Source of the DNA: Vibrio sp. CDRSL-10 TSBA
Lineage (GTDB): Bacteria > Pseudomonadota > Gammaproteobacteria > Enterobacterales > Vibrionaceae
NCBI GenBank assembly: GCA_039696685.1
Contig: CP155566.1
Location: 1 to 64,000 of the forward strand
Length of the DNA stretch: 64,000 nucleotides
Direction: 5' to 3'
The notes under the pieces were generated by a model. That model worked only from the letters and a program-made list of their open reading frames with translations, was not told where the DNA came from and ran no database searches. Positions 22,655 through 33,421 of this stretch are shown here, in pieces. How positions within the stretch are numbered: position 1 is the stretch's first letter; each line of letters opens with the position of its first letter. A program made the translations under genes and the position numbers.

Positions 22655-25061
22655 ATGAAATCATCAAATTTAAAAGATTATCCAAACTTACAGAACATTA
22701 TTTCTAGCCCTCTGTCAGAGCTCTTCAAGAAAAATTTTTCATCTCCAAACTACACGTCAACTATAAGCAGCGCAGAGAGAGTCTACGCAGCGTTCATCGA
22801 CATATCGGCGTTAGGAGTCAAAGCTAACGCCTATTGTGCTTTGGATATACTTAACGATGTACATAAGCTTAATCAGCAATACAGATGTTTTGTTGGCTTT
22901 CTTTATAGTTGCTTCTCTGATAGCCATTTATCCAAGTATAAGTACATCCTTGTTATAGATAAGTTTTATGCCAACTTAGCTGCTCAGGCTCAAAGTGAAT
23001 TTTGTCCTGTTGAAGTCTCGAAGAGTGAGGTATCGGTAGATGTAGATGCTTGTATACGTGATTTTCAGATGATGCATAAAAGCGCTGAAAGGCTGAGCTA
23101 CTACTCTGGATGGGCTGTCAAAAATAAAACAGGCGGTCAACACCAATTATCGCTGATTCAAGTATATGACCAGTATGGTTCAGAGTTTGTTGGGAAGTTG
23201 CATTCAGCTATTGACAATTGGTCATTTCGAGAATCGAAAAAAACATTATCTTCACTATTGGTATTACTTCATCGGTTACTTAACTCCTTTGTCTCGTTAA
23301 TGCCGACGTACAGTGACTTTACGCAAAGGATGTCTTTAGATAACTCATATAGCACAATGGCATTGGTGTACAACTTCCAATTGTTACAGGCAAAGCAGAA
23401 AAAACAAAACCTCAAAAGCTTTCACGATAAATGGCGGACTAGCGTTGGTTTGTTTTACGATATATTTGTGCTCGAAAATCTTATAGATGAACCCCTTATA
23501 CCCATCTTAGTGCCGAAGTTTAAGTCATCTTTAAGCAAGGTTAAGAATACTTCTGGGGAGGGCGCTTTTAGCGAAACTACTACTGTCTCACTAACGCCAA
23601 TACCTTTGAGTTATTCTGATAGTAAAGCTAAAGAGGCTATCTTCGATAACATTCAACGAGACTTAGACCATGTAGTAATTTGTGCGGAACGGTCTGTTGA
23701 ACAGACTATGCAATGTCTAAGGAGGGTGCAATTCTTATCATTGTTAGGAAAAGTTAAACTTCCAGAAGAAACATCCCTAACCTTAAATGAAAAAGGAAGA
23801 GTTTCTGGTTCGACTAACCCTAACTCCGTTGGGATAGGCAATATCTCCAATGTGGTCGCAACATTTCATCACTTTTTGTTTGATAAACCAGTTGTTCATT
23901 ACGCTTCTTTCCTTGGTTTTTGTGGCAAAAATTCTCTTTTGACTCGTTTGTTGTGTTTACCAACTCAAGCTGTTTTATACCCATTTTTAGTACTACTCAT
24001 AAATGAACATCCATTGATTACTCCATCATGGCTAGAAGCATGGCAATTATATGATGAACAAGGTCGCAGGGTTGGCTATAAGCAATCAAAAGATCAATGG
24101 GTTGCAGTTTCATATAAGGCTCGAAAAGGAAAAAACAAAGCTCAACAAGTGGTGATTTTGAATAAACGCTCAAAATATCTTGTGGATTGCATCATTGAGC
24201 TAACTAGTTTGTGTCGAACATACATGCGACGCAAGAATATGGATGGGCATCGTTATATGTTGATTATTGCTAACTCTGTGGGAAACTGCGCCTAAAAGAG
24301 TCAACAAGATAATTAGCCCTCATAACAACGGTAATCAACTAAAAGCTTTCTGTGCCCCCTCATTTAAGCAGGGAAAGCTTCACCTTTCTGAACAAGAGGC
24401 GGCTCAAGTATCAAGCAATATAACGTTAAGAAAGGTTCGAGAGTCCAAAAGCCTATGTGTTTATTTTCAAACTCAGTCCGTCCACGCAATGTCTGAGGCT
24501 TTGGGCCATGCTAGATATCAACCAGGGTTGTTAGAACGATATTTACCAAAGCCTTTGTGGGAGTATTTTACTAATCGATGGATTAGGCAGTTCCAAAACG
24601 CAATAGTTTATGAAGCGATGAAAGGTTCAGATATGGTGTTTGACTGTATCGATGTTAGAGAGGAAGAACTAGCTGATTTTATTGAAAATCATGGGCTAAA
24701 GGACTTGCCTTCACATATTAATAATGGCAAAAGAATGGCGCAAGATTTGAGTAACGATGAAGTCTTGAACGATAGGGATGAATCTGTTTATACCGTTTCT
24801 GTTGGGCTGTTTCAGGTGTTTTTCGCCATTGTTTCGATAGTAGAAGCTTGTGGCGAAAGTGATTGTTTAACTAGTACTGCTCAAAAATGGCTTGAGTCAG
24901 CTTACTTTGTTCTCAACCATATCGAACTGAATTTCTGTGTGGAAAAAAAGGGGTCAGGTATCGGTAAAATGCTTTTGGACTCTGATGTCGTTTATATGTA
25001 CGAATTAGCAAAAGCTAACCCGTTGAATTTGGAAAGCATTAAGGGGGCCGTTTTATGCTAA
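22655..25061 (+). CDS. Large tyrosine-recombinase-fold protein, degenerate (frameshift at 24282-24286)
   Basis: First gene of the island's recombinase operon. Removing one A from GGGAAACTGCG (24282-24286) joins two reading frames into an 801-residue protein across LIIANSVGTAPKRVNK. The C-terminal half has recombinase-like pieces: a KARKGKNKAQQVVILNKRS hairpin and a SEALGHARYQPGLLERYLP segment recalling the GH...Y block. I do not see a convincing full Arg-Lys-HxxR-His-Tyr set, so it may be structural rather than catalytic. It overlaps the next gene by 7 bases (ATGCTAA). A comparable non-catalytic recombinase-fold protein (Tfp) is, as I recall, part of the SE integrative elements. AT-rich, with codon use unlike the flanks. 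Confidence 0.65.
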
Positions 25062-27392
25062 AGCTTGTGTTAAAAGACGATGAGTTTGAGTTGGTCTCAA
25101 AGATTAATGAAGGCACACTGGATATCAACAACTTGAATGATTATGAACAAGAACAACTGCGATCTGTAATGGTTAACAATGCTCATGTTCACAATGAAAT
25201 CTTTGCTCTGTCAAAAAAAGCACTAACACCAATAGTTGAGGTCTATCAGCTAGATACCTTGTCTCCCTACTGGTTAGATGAGAGCACCAGATTTGAAAGT
25301 GATGTATGGATTATCAAACTGGAAAAAAAGTCCAAGACACTTGATTTTAATGTTCGGCTGGATGATGGGTTAAAACTAACATCGAAAAAGCATGCACCAC
25401 TATTGAAGTCGTTTAAGTATTGGATCATTTCTCAAGGTAATCCCATGGTTAACGGCGGTAAAGTACTTACACCGAAAAAGACGCTTAACAATATAAACAA
25501 AGTATTGCTATTCATAGATTTTCTTCTAATTAACTCTACAGTTCTGAAACTATCAAAGCGGCACCTTGCGGTTTTAAGTGAGAGCGTTATTCTAGATTTA
25601 TTAGTGAGGATTGCTTCTGGAGGTAGGGAGCAAGGAGTATATGATTTTGGTCATGCTGTAGGCTCATATCTCAAGGAGCACTTAGGAAGTGTTACCAGTG
25701 AAGAAATTAAAAAACTTAAAGAACAATACCCATACTTAAATAGTAAGAGGCGGTTGTTGTTTGACTCTACGTTAGGCCTTGACGGTGCAGATTTGGACAA
25801 GGCTTGTTGTTATTTGTATAAGCAAGGAGCATACACCTCTGGTGGCTCTATCCTCCCTCATCCTAATAGTGCTTACTTTCGAAAGCTCTATCCCAACACT
25901 ATATCGATAGGGCCACACAGTTTCTCTAAATTAGAAGGGCTAGCAATAAAAGACACATTGCAGTTTACTGAGCATCAAGCTGTTTCCCGTGCGTAATTGT
26001 GACACGGATAATCTGTCACAGTCTGCGATAAGGAATTACTTGGTGATTATTCGCTCAATAATTATGGTAAACAAGTTTACTGACGCTGCTCCTGTTAATA
26101 GTAAGGAGTTTAAGAATATAACGTTAGCTAGAATCAATCAGCACATAGAAATTCAAAGCGTTGGAAGGTATAGAACCTTACCAGCTTCTGTAGTGTTCAG
26201 CTCTATACGCAGTGCTTTTGAATTTACTCTTAGTTATGCCGATGAAATCCTAGAGGGAGCCTTTAACTGTATTGCCAACAAGCCATCAAAGAAGCGGTGG
26301 CGTGGGACTATCATCAGTACGGAATTTAAAGCTGAAGGCTATAAGGAGTTACTTCCTCAAGGGCTTCTCGATCTTGGAATAGACGTTTGGTCGATAAATG
26401 ACAATGACTCTTTGCGCTTTGTTAAGAGGCGTCAGAACCAAGGTTTTGTTGACATGTTTAATGTTCTAATGGGGTCTCTTCAAGTAATAGTCGGTGCGAC
26501 AATGGCGAGGCGTCAGGGGGAGCTATTAGATTTATGCCCTACAAATTGTTTGTTGCCATCAGGTATTGATCCAGCACAAAACAGAGACATGGATTTTTCT
26601 CTTGTTTTTGAGAATCGTAAATCTGGTATTGGAGGTCAATATGCATCTAGAGAAATTCTTAGTCGACCAATTTTGAACTCAGTTGCTGCTCTAATCTACA
26701 AACTGCAAATATTTAACTCCCGATTAATAGACTCTGGTCTATGTAAGTATGAAGATCTAAGCTTATTCAACAACTTAAATTCTTACTATTTTAGTATTGG
26801 AAAAGTTTCGGCTCCTACCTTTAATCGTCACTTTGATGCTTTTTGTGATTACTTCGAGACAAGAGTGATTAAGTTAGGACAAGATGAATATTTAAGATAC
26901 TACCTTAGGCAGCATCAGTTGCGCCGATTTTTTGCGATGGTGTTTTTTTGGTCTAAGTCATACCAAGGTATGGAAGCGTTGAGCTACTTTCTGGCTCATA
27001 CTGATTTAGAGCATTTGTACCACTATGTAACAGAGGGAGTTTCAGGAGAAGTACTATCAGGAGTTAAAGCGAGAGCCATTCTAGATAGTTATGAGTCTGA
27101 TCTAATTAAGAACATTGAAAAGTTAGAGCCCATTCTGAAAAAACGATTTGGAGCTAAAGCTGTTCGAATCCAAAGTTTAACTGAGGCTGTTGATAATTAT
27201 GAGGATGAAGAAGATTTTTCAACTTCAACACCTATAGATAAGCTAGCTCAAGAATCCGAAGCTGAAATGCAGATATTGGAGTTGCTAGAAAATCAGCTGA
27301 TTGATTTGAAGCCAGAGTTTTTCACGTTGGTAAATAATGATGGTAGTGAAATTAGAGATTTCACCTTGGTTCTTCATGTCACAGATCAATAG
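25055..27392 (+). CDS. gmtZ: Large tyrosine recombinase, GmtZ-like integrase (frameshift at 25982-25986)
   Basis: Removing one T from GCTGTTTCCCGTG restores a 778-residue protein across EHQAVPVRNCDTDNLSQ. The C-terminal half carries recognisable tyrosine-recombinase residues: Arg in GATMARRQGELLDL, HxxR in RQHQLRRFFA, and HTDLEHLYHY with a histidine and the candidate nucleophile tyrosine nine residues later. An acidic tail ends the protein. Its position directly before a small coiled-coil gene and a 466-residue recombinase matches the GmtZ-GmtX-GmtY trio. The name is given on size, motifs and order, without a search. Confidence 0.6.
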
Positions 27393-27403
27393 GAAGGCTA
27401 AAT

Positions 27404-27928
27404 ATGAGAAAGAAAGAGCAAAATCAGCGATCTATAATGTCTCTAGTAACACTTTTAAAGCAAGTAGTGGATGACCCTGCTTCGTTCCATAATGATGATG
27501 GTTTTATAGATGCTTTGAAGTCGCAAAATTCATTGGCTCAATTTAAACGAACTTCTCAGGGAATACTCGGTTGCTCTCTCAATACACATAAATCTATTGC
27601 TGAAACTGTATTGGTAAGAGGGTATGTAGAGCTTGATGAACATAGAAAAAATGCCCAGATTGCGGTAGCAAACTTTCGTGAGCGAAAGTCTGGTTCGAAT
27701 AAGCAGACTAAAGCTGGGCTTGGGAAGAAAGTTCAAGAGCTTGAGGGAGATGTTGCCATATTGGAACGACAGAACTTTCTTTTGAGCTCTCTTGTTGAGA
27801 GCCTAAGGTCAAAGTTACAACATTATGTGATTGCAAGTGAGAAGGAAGAGCTCGTAGTTGATTTCAGTGAGTTCAACAAGGAACTTCAAGCTAAGTTAAG
27901 CTACACCCTTTATGGATCTTTAGAATGA
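27404..27928 (+). CDS. gmtX: Small coiled-coil protein, GmtX-like
   Basis: 174 residues. The N-terminal part (SLVTLLKQVVDDPASFHNDDGFIDALKSQ) is helical and polar. A long heptad-like helix KKVQELEGDVAILERQN followed by LVESLRSKLQ spans roughly 108-150. No enzymatic motif is seen. It lies 11 bases after the GmtZ-like gene and overlaps the next recombinase gene by ATGA, so translation is coupled. In gamma-mobile-trio elements a small protein accompanies two recombinases; an accessory role in integration or excision is likely (inference). Confidence 0.6.
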   Translation: MRKKEQNQRSIMSLVTLLKQVVDDPASFHNDDGFIDALKSQNSLAQFKRTSQGILGCSLNTHKSIAETVLVRGYVELDEHRKNAQIAVANFRERKSGSNKQTKAGLGKKVQELEGDVAILERQNFLLSSLVESLRSKLQHYVIASEKEELVVDFSEFNKELQAKLSYTLYGSLE

Positions 27929-29325
27929 AGAAACAACTTACATCATCACTGGGAGACTTTGAAATATGGGATTACTTCAGTCCAATAGATAACAGGCTGC
28001 ATTTTGTTGAAGCCGTAGATATCCCGTTTATTAGATACCCCAATAGAGTTCCATGCTTTGAGGCCAATTTATATATGCAATCTAAATTGCATCAAGGACT
28101 ATCGCGTAAAATTAAAGGGGGAACCCTTAGGACTTATGCAATGAACATCGCTCATTTAATCCGATATTGTTATAATAATGGGTTGAGATTTTCACAACTT
28201 AATGACTCCAGTTTTACTCTGTTTATCAGAGGTCTTCAAGCTGAGACGAACTTAAAAGGTGAGAGAATTCGAGGGGTGAATCAGGTTCTTAAAATAGGTA
28301 GGCAGTGTATAGATTTCCTGTTGTTTATTGGCAATTTACACTCTCTTAAAGGGTTTGTTGGGATCGGCCAAGAGTCAGCAATAAGAATTGTTGAAAAAAA
28401 GCATAAGATAAATATTGAGGATTCAAATAAGAAAAAGGAGATATGCTTTTTTGAACATAAAAGTTTCCCTACACCTCAAGCCGTGAAAAGAAGGAGTCCG
28501 ATTTCTAATGATGCTGCCTCAAAGATAAAGGGTGTAATTGATGAACAGCCAGACAAGCATATTAGACGCCGTGACAGGTGTATTTATCAATCTCTTGAGC
28601 AAACAGGAGCTAGACGAACAGAAGTTACTTTGCTAAGAGTTAGTGATGTGATGTCTGCTTTGGATAACGGTACCGAGTGCCCATTACTTCAGTTAAAAAC
28701 GCTTAAGAGAAAAGACAATACAACATATCGTGCACTCCCTGTTCCACGAGTGTTTTTAGAAAACTTGCATAATTACATAAGAACTACTAGGCGGAAGATT
28801 ATCAAATCCACTATTGGTATCAGTAATGATCATGGTTTTCTGTTTGTCTCACATACAACAGGTCAGCAGCTTTCTCCTGATACGATTAGCACATATATGA
28901 TTAAGTGGCGAAAAGCTGCTGGTATTGAGGAAGCCGCATTTGCTCATTTGCTCAGACATGCATTTATTACTGAAAAACTTAAATGCTTGATTTTGGAGTA
29001 CGACTTTGAGTCAAAAGATGAATTCAGAAAATCGTTATACAATACCAAGCAGTTTAAGATGCAACTGAAAGAATGGACGGGACATACCCAACTATATTCC
29101 TTAGATACTTACATCGACATTGCGTTTTCTGATTTGTCAGGAATTAAGAAAACCTACAGCCTAGTTTCGCTACGGTCATCCGTAGACATTATTGAGGATA
29201 AGATTGAGGAGCTTGAGCTAGATTTACAGAAAGGTACAAAAACCTTTTTTGAAGTTACTCAGGAGCTTCAAGGGGTATTAACGGCTTTTAGACTCGATAT
29301 AAATAGAAGCATTGAAGTTACCTGA
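27925..29325 (+). CDS. gmtY: Tyrosine recombinase, GmtY-like
   Basis: 466-residue site-specific recombinase with a complete active site: R230 in QTGARRTEV, lysine in LKTLKRKDNTTYR (about 258-263), H341 and R344 in AHLLRHAFI, H387 in WTGHTQLYS and the nucleophile Y396 in DTYIDIA. An N-terminal SAM-like core-binding region spans about 45-145. A C-terminal coiled tail follows. Last gene of the recombinase operon. The only one of the three recombinases with an undamaged frame. Assigned GmtY-like from its place in the trio. Confidence 0.68.
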   Translation: MKKQLTSSLGDFEIWDYFSPIDNRLHFVEAVDIPFIRYPNRVPCFEANLYMQSKLHQGLSRKIKGGTLRTYAMNIAHLIRYCYNNGLRFSQLNDSSFTLFIRGLQAETNLKGERIRGVNQVLKIGRQCIDFLLFIGNLHSLKGFVGIGQESAIRIVEKKHKINIEDSNKKKEICFFEHKSFPTPQAVKRRSPISNDAASKIKGVIDEQPDKHIRRRDRCIYQSLEQTGARRTEVTLLRVSDVMSALDNGTECPLLQLKTLKRKDNTTYRALPVPRVFLENLHNYIRTTRRKIIKSTIGISNDHGFLFVSHTTGQQLSPDTISTYMIKWRKAAGIEEAAFAHLLRHAFITEKLKCLILEYDFESKDEFRKSLYNTKQFKMQLKEWTGHTQLYSLDTYIDIAFSDLSGIKKTYSLVSLRSSVDIIEDKIEELELDLQKGTKTFFEVTQELQGVLTAFRLDINRSIEVT

Positions 29326-29471
29326 TGTACACTTACTTGGCTTATATGAAGTGACGAACTGGCAGTGTGATGGAGTTTAATCATACAGCATTGCCATCGA
29401 ATCAGCGCGTAGAGCAATCTTCTTATAGAGATACCGTTTCGGTATAACTTCTAGTATCTTAAATAGCCGCC

Positions 29472-29494
29472 GACCACCGTATACAGAGGTGGTC
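29472..29494. terminator. Hairpin after the recombinase operon
   Basis: GACCACC / GGTGGTC stem (29472-29478, 29488-29494) followed by a pyrimidine-rich TCCTTCTTC. It may end the recombinase transcript; there is no true T run. Confidence 0.4.
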
Positions 29495-29496
29495 TC

Positions 29497-29602
29497 CTTC
29501 TTCATTCTGGTAAATCGAAGCAGTATCAATATGGTGATAACCTGGCTTTAGTGCATAGCTAACCGCAGTTTTTGCTTTCTCTTGACTAGCCTGCCAAACG
29601 CC
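29497..29602 (-). pseudogene. Aldo/keto reductase fragment
   Basis: Read on the minus strand, about 35 codons give GVWQASQEKAKTAVSYAL, then KPGYHHIDTASIYQNEEG. This is the N-terminal block of aldo/keto reductases (G-x-R-H-I-D-T-A-x-x-Y). There is no start codon (a stop lies just upstream) and similarity ends at the hairpin near 29494. It overlaps the 3' end of the DUF1778 antitoxin gene. A relic that shows deletion or recombination beside the antitoxin. Confidence 0.7.
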
Positions 29603-29876
29603 CGGTTATAGTTTCCTTATGCATTCGAGCCGCTTTAAGAAACTTGTCATTCATTTGTACTGGCTTATCTAACGCTTCAACAAAAGCCAAGGCCTCCATT
29701 GAGCACAGTGCAATTCGGTGGTTTTGCTCGATCAGTCTTTTTGCCTCTGCAATGGCTGCATGGACAACAAAGCTATTCAGCGAAGAAAAACCGGATAATG
29801 ACAGGGCTTGCTCTAAGAGTTCGCGGTTTGTTGTATCGACACTTGCAGTAATGCAGTCGTTAGTGGTATTGGCCAT
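29586..29876 (-). CDS. DUF1778 (TacA-type) antitoxin, without a partner toxin
   Basis: 96-residue ribbon-helix-helix antitoxin of the DUF1778 family: SVDTTNRELLEQALSLSGFS forms the DNA-binding part, and a helical toxin-binding tail (FVEALDKPVQMNDKFLKAA) follows. Start at ATG 29876 (MANTTNDCITASVDT) behind a perfect AGGAGG. Normally a GNAT acetyltransferase toxin follows on the same strand; here an aldo/keto reductase fragment is found instead, so the antitoxin is orphaned. It may still repress its own promoter or neutralise a toxin elsewhere (inference). Confidence 0.82.
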   Translation of the reverse strand: MANTTNDCITASVDTTNRELLEQALSLSGFSSLNSFVVHAAIAEAKRLIEQNHRIALCSMEALAFVEALDKPVQMNDKFLKAARMHKETITGRLAG

Positions 29877-30437
29877 TACCAACCTCCTTCGCTTATGGCG
29901 ATGTTTTATCAATTACTAACAATATCGTCTGCTGCGAAACCTTTGCGTGACCAGAAGTCCCGATATCACCCTGTGAAACGCTGAAGTTACCTTCATAGTG
30001 TAATCTACTCCTTCAAAAACATCTTTCAATTAATGTGACAAAATGACACCTCTTTTTTTAATGAGGCCATGATGAACGCCAAAAGGGGGAAGTGGTCAAC
30101 ATTGGTGTTTAGCACTAAAGTATCATACTAAAATGGCAGTGATCTGAGTCGGTACGCCGTCATTTCTAAATCGGAAATGCCCCATTGTGAGTTATGAATG
30201 CAAGCTTAAGCATCAATGATTTGGTAACTTTATATATAAATGGTAATGAATGGCAAAAGGAAAGACCTGACCCCATTAGCGTAGGGTGTAAATTTTTGCG
30301 CGGTTTGTGTCAACTCTTACATATCACCTTTATATTTCTTCAGTAAGGTGAAACGGGTCTCTAGTTTAGTTAGTTGCAGTAGCCGAGATATTAGCTAGTC
30401 TGTATTATTGTCAAAAACCGTACACAACAAGGTCTTA
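29877..30437. other. Gene-free stretch between antitoxin and helicase
   Basis: 560 bases with no convincing gene. Contains the antitoxin's ribosome site, a 16-bp motif (30114-30129) repeated inverted near the right end of the island, and AAAGACCTGACCCCATT (30261-30277), a phrase often seen in REP-type repeats of Vibrio. The helicase promoter must lie in its right part, but I could not identify it. Confidence 0.5.
30114..30129 (-). repeat. 16-bp motif shared in inverted orientation with 42436-42451
   Basis: The minus strand reads AGTATGATACTTTAGT, identical to the plus strand at 42436-42451. The two copies are 12.3 kb apart and bracket all cargo except the antitoxin. Confidence 0.75.
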
Positions 30438-32583
30438 ATGGCTATGGAAACAGTAATTACTTCGAAACACTTTGAAAGTGTACCGCTGGCAAAGTTAGTA
30501 GTTGATCACCTGAAAGGTAATAGCAAAGCTTTGGGTTTAGAGCAGGCTATTGTTTACTTTGGATTTCCGAAATTTTATGGATACGAATCTGAGGTAATGA
30601 AAACATCTGACTTAGTAATACTAAGTCAGCAACATGGCGTGTTAGCTCTGCGTTTTAGTGAGTTTGACGGTACTGTTTCCTCGGAAAAAATAGATGAAGA
30701 GTGGGATGAATACAGAAGTCTAATATTTTCAAATCTATACGAAAGTAAACTTCTTCGTACTAAGAAAAAGAGAGCACAAGAACTCAGTATTGGCTTCGAC
30801 GCCTTTTTTTATACAGAGTCGATAGCAGGCTTAGACTGTGATGAAGACCTTTTTATTACTTCTATTACTGAGCTTACTGATACTCTAGCCATTATGAGAG
30901 AAGAGCTTGGTGCTCCTATCTCAGAAGATAAGTTCAATGAGTGCCGAGCTATATTGGAGGGCACTAAAGCACTGTCTTCGGATCAACAAAGGAATGTTGA
31001 TGAGGGCGACAAAACCACTAAAGCATTCACTTTGATGAAGCTTGAAGAAGAGATTAAAACCTTCGATATTCGTCAAAGAAATAGTGCGGTCACTATTATT
31101 GACGGTCCTCAACGGATTCGTGGGTTAGCTGGTTCAGGGAAAACGGTTGTGTTGGCGATGAAAGCTGCTCATATCCACATGGAGTACCCTGAGAAGAAAA
31201 TTCTTTTTACGTTTTTCACCAAAAGCCTCTATGTACATGTAAAAAACCTAATCACACGTTTTTATAGGCATTATAAAAAGGTTGATCCCAATTGGGATAA
31301 CTTACAAATTAAGCATGCTTGGGGTGGGAGTGGTATAGATGGAGTTTACTACTCAGCATGTAATGATAATGGCATTCCCATTGTGAGTTTTCCTCAGGCT
31401 AAAGCGCAGTTACCGAACAACCCTTTTGAGTATGTTTGTTCGGATGCTTTAGCTAGCAATAAGCTTAGAGCTGTGTATGACTACGTACTAATGGATGAGG
31501 CTCAGGATATGACGCTGTCATTTTTCCGTCTTGTCTACCAAATCACTAAAGGGGAGCGAGATACAAAAAATATTATCTGGGGATACGATGAGCTACAAAA
31601 TATCTTTAAGGTAAAAACCAGATCACCGAAAGAGCTATTTGGTCAAGACAGTGATGGTGAAGATTACATTGATCTTCAAAGAGCTGGGCGTCATTTACCT
31701 GAGTATTTAGACAACGATATTGTTCTTACTAAGTGTTACCGCAATCCTCGTGAAGTTCTTATTGCTGCTCATGCATTGGGTTTTGGTTTGTATCGAAAAG
31801 ATGGATGTCCAGTTCAGAAACTTGGAAGATAAGGCTCACTGGGAGGATGTCGGTTATGATGTTCTTAAAGGAGACTTCGAGATTGGTAGTGAGATAATTC
31901 TAGAACGCCCAAGTAAAAATAGTCCGCTGTCGATATCAGCTTATGAGCCAGTAGAAGAGCTCATTAAATATCAATCTTTTCAGAATCTTAACCAAGAATC
32001 AGACTGGGTTGTCGATAATATTCGCTCTTTACTAGCCGATGGATTGAAGGCGGAAGATATAATGATCATCGCATTGGATGACCGCAACGCTCGTGGCTAT
32101 TTTAAAGCAATTCAAAGTCGATTGTTCACACACGGCATTTCGTCGAATAATGTATTACTAAATCCTTATAGTTCGAAGTCGTTTATCGAAAAAGGGCAAG
32201 TGACGATGTCGACAATTCATCGTGCTAAGGGAAACGAAGCCCCTGCTGTGCTTGTTATAGGTATCGATTCTCTGTACTGGACCGAAGGTAGTCATTACTC
32301 GAGAAATAGAATCTTTACAGCCTTTACCAGAGCAAAAGCTTGGCTAAGAGTCAGCGGCATCGGTACAAGAGCTGAATTGTTTTTTGATGAACTACGAATG
32401 TCACTCACGAAGGCACCTCAGTTAGAGTTTGTGCAGCCGGATCCGAAGCGCATCGAGACGCTTCAACGAGATTTATCTGAAAAGAGCCAAAAATTAAAAG
32501 AACTCCAACGAAACTATCGTGAACAGCTTGAACTTTTAGGTGTTAGTGACGAAGAAAAAGTAGACTTCCTAAAGGGGATCTAA
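30438..32583 (+). CDS. Superfamily-1 (UvrD/REP-like) helicase, candidate defence gene (frameshift at 31817-31821)
   Basis: 714 residues after removing one A from TTCAGAAACTTGG, which restores CPVQNLEDKAHW. Start ATG 30438 behind AAGG. The N-terminal ~110 residues (SDLVILSQQHGVLALRFSEF) look like a degenerate NERD-type nuclease-related domain. Helicase motifs are clear: Walker A GLAGSGKT (229-236), Walker B YVLMDEAQD, motif V STIHRAKGNEAPAVLVIG and motif VI RNRIFTAFTRAKAWLRV. The end is a coiled coil (LQRDLSEKSQKLKELQRNY). It abuts the next gene (stop and ATG one base apart), so the two form a unit. Location on an island suggests an anti-phage role (inference). Confidence 0.78.
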
Positions 32584-33321
32584 ATGAAGCAGAAAAACTT
32601 CGATAGTGGGATTGTTCGTGCTATGGCTATATGCACTAAGCTAGGTTTAGAGCCTAAGATGCTCTCTCCCGTAAGTCTAAAGGTTAGCGATGGCTTCAAT
32701 AAGGTAGCCTTAATGAGTCGTTCGACGCACGAAGAAATTTATTTCGAAGGACTAAATGAGGGATATTATAATTTTATTCTAAGTGATTTTTCGTACTTTC
32801 AGTTTTCATTTCGAGAGCTAAAACCTGATCCGAAGAAGCCTAAGCTATCCTATCCATATGAACTTCGAATGGCTTTTTATCCAAACCCTATGAATTCGAG
32901 TACATATTCTGATGAGCCAGACTCTCCGACAGACTTGCTACAAACCTACCATCAATATTACCTAGAGGATGAATGGTCATTCGAAGAATATACTCAAGCC
33001 CTTTGTGAGCTGAGAGCGAATATTACAACTCCTATATTACGCTACGACCTTAGTGAGCGGCAGCATAAAAGGGTCAACCATCCTATTGCTCATCTTCATT
33101 TAGGAGTTAATAACAGCTCTAGAATTGCAACCAATAAAGTGTTTACTCCAGAACTATTTACTACGTTCGTGTTGAGTAATTTTTATCGAACAAATTGGGA
33201 GTTATTGAGTGGTAGCGATTTGAAACTGGATCAAGAGTACAAAAGAGCAAAAGCGGACTGTGTAACTATTAAGTCAGATTTCTATTGTGATGTGCAGCGC
33301 GGAGCTTTAAACATTATTTGA
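32584..33321 (+). CDS. Helicase-partner protein, possibly DUF2290 family
   Basis: 245 residues, starting immediately after the helicase stop codon. No catalytic motif is certain. The most conserved-looking part is RYDLSERQHKRVNHPIAHLHLG followed by NNSSRIATNKVFTPELF; a histidine-rich HP..HLHLG pattern of this kind is what I recall for DUF2290, often found next to such helicases. The remainder is soluble and mixed alpha/beta, with FHESYFQF-like aromatic clusters. The function is unknown. Tight coupling with the helicase suggests they act together. Confidence 0.6.
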   Translation: MKQKNFDSGIVRAMAICTKLGLEPKMLSPVSLKVSDGFNKVALMSRSTHEEIYFEGLNEGYYNFILSDFSYFQFSFRELKPDPKKPKLSYPYELRMAFYPNPMNSSTYSDEPDSPTDLLQTYHQYYLEDEWSFEEYTQALCELRANITTPILRYDLSERQHKRVNHPIAHLHLGVNNSSRIATNKVFTPELFTTFVLSNFYRTNWELLSGSDLKLDQEYKRAKADCVTIKSDFYCDVQRGALNII

Positions 33322-33331
33322 GAGGACACTC

Positions 33332-33421
33332 ATGTCACGATACCTTATTGAAGACGCACATTATCGATCTTGCTCTGGGGGCTGTTTTAGCCTTATGCCT
33401 ATCGGAGTTTGCCATACTTAA
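33332..33421 (+). other. 29-codon ORF after the helicase pair, possible gene remnant
   Basis: AGAGG lies seven bases before an ATG that opens MSRYLIEDAHYRSC and runs to TAA after 29 codons. The good ribosome site and close spacing suggest it was once the start of a third gene that has been cut off. No family is recognised; it may be nothing. Confidence 0.3.
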
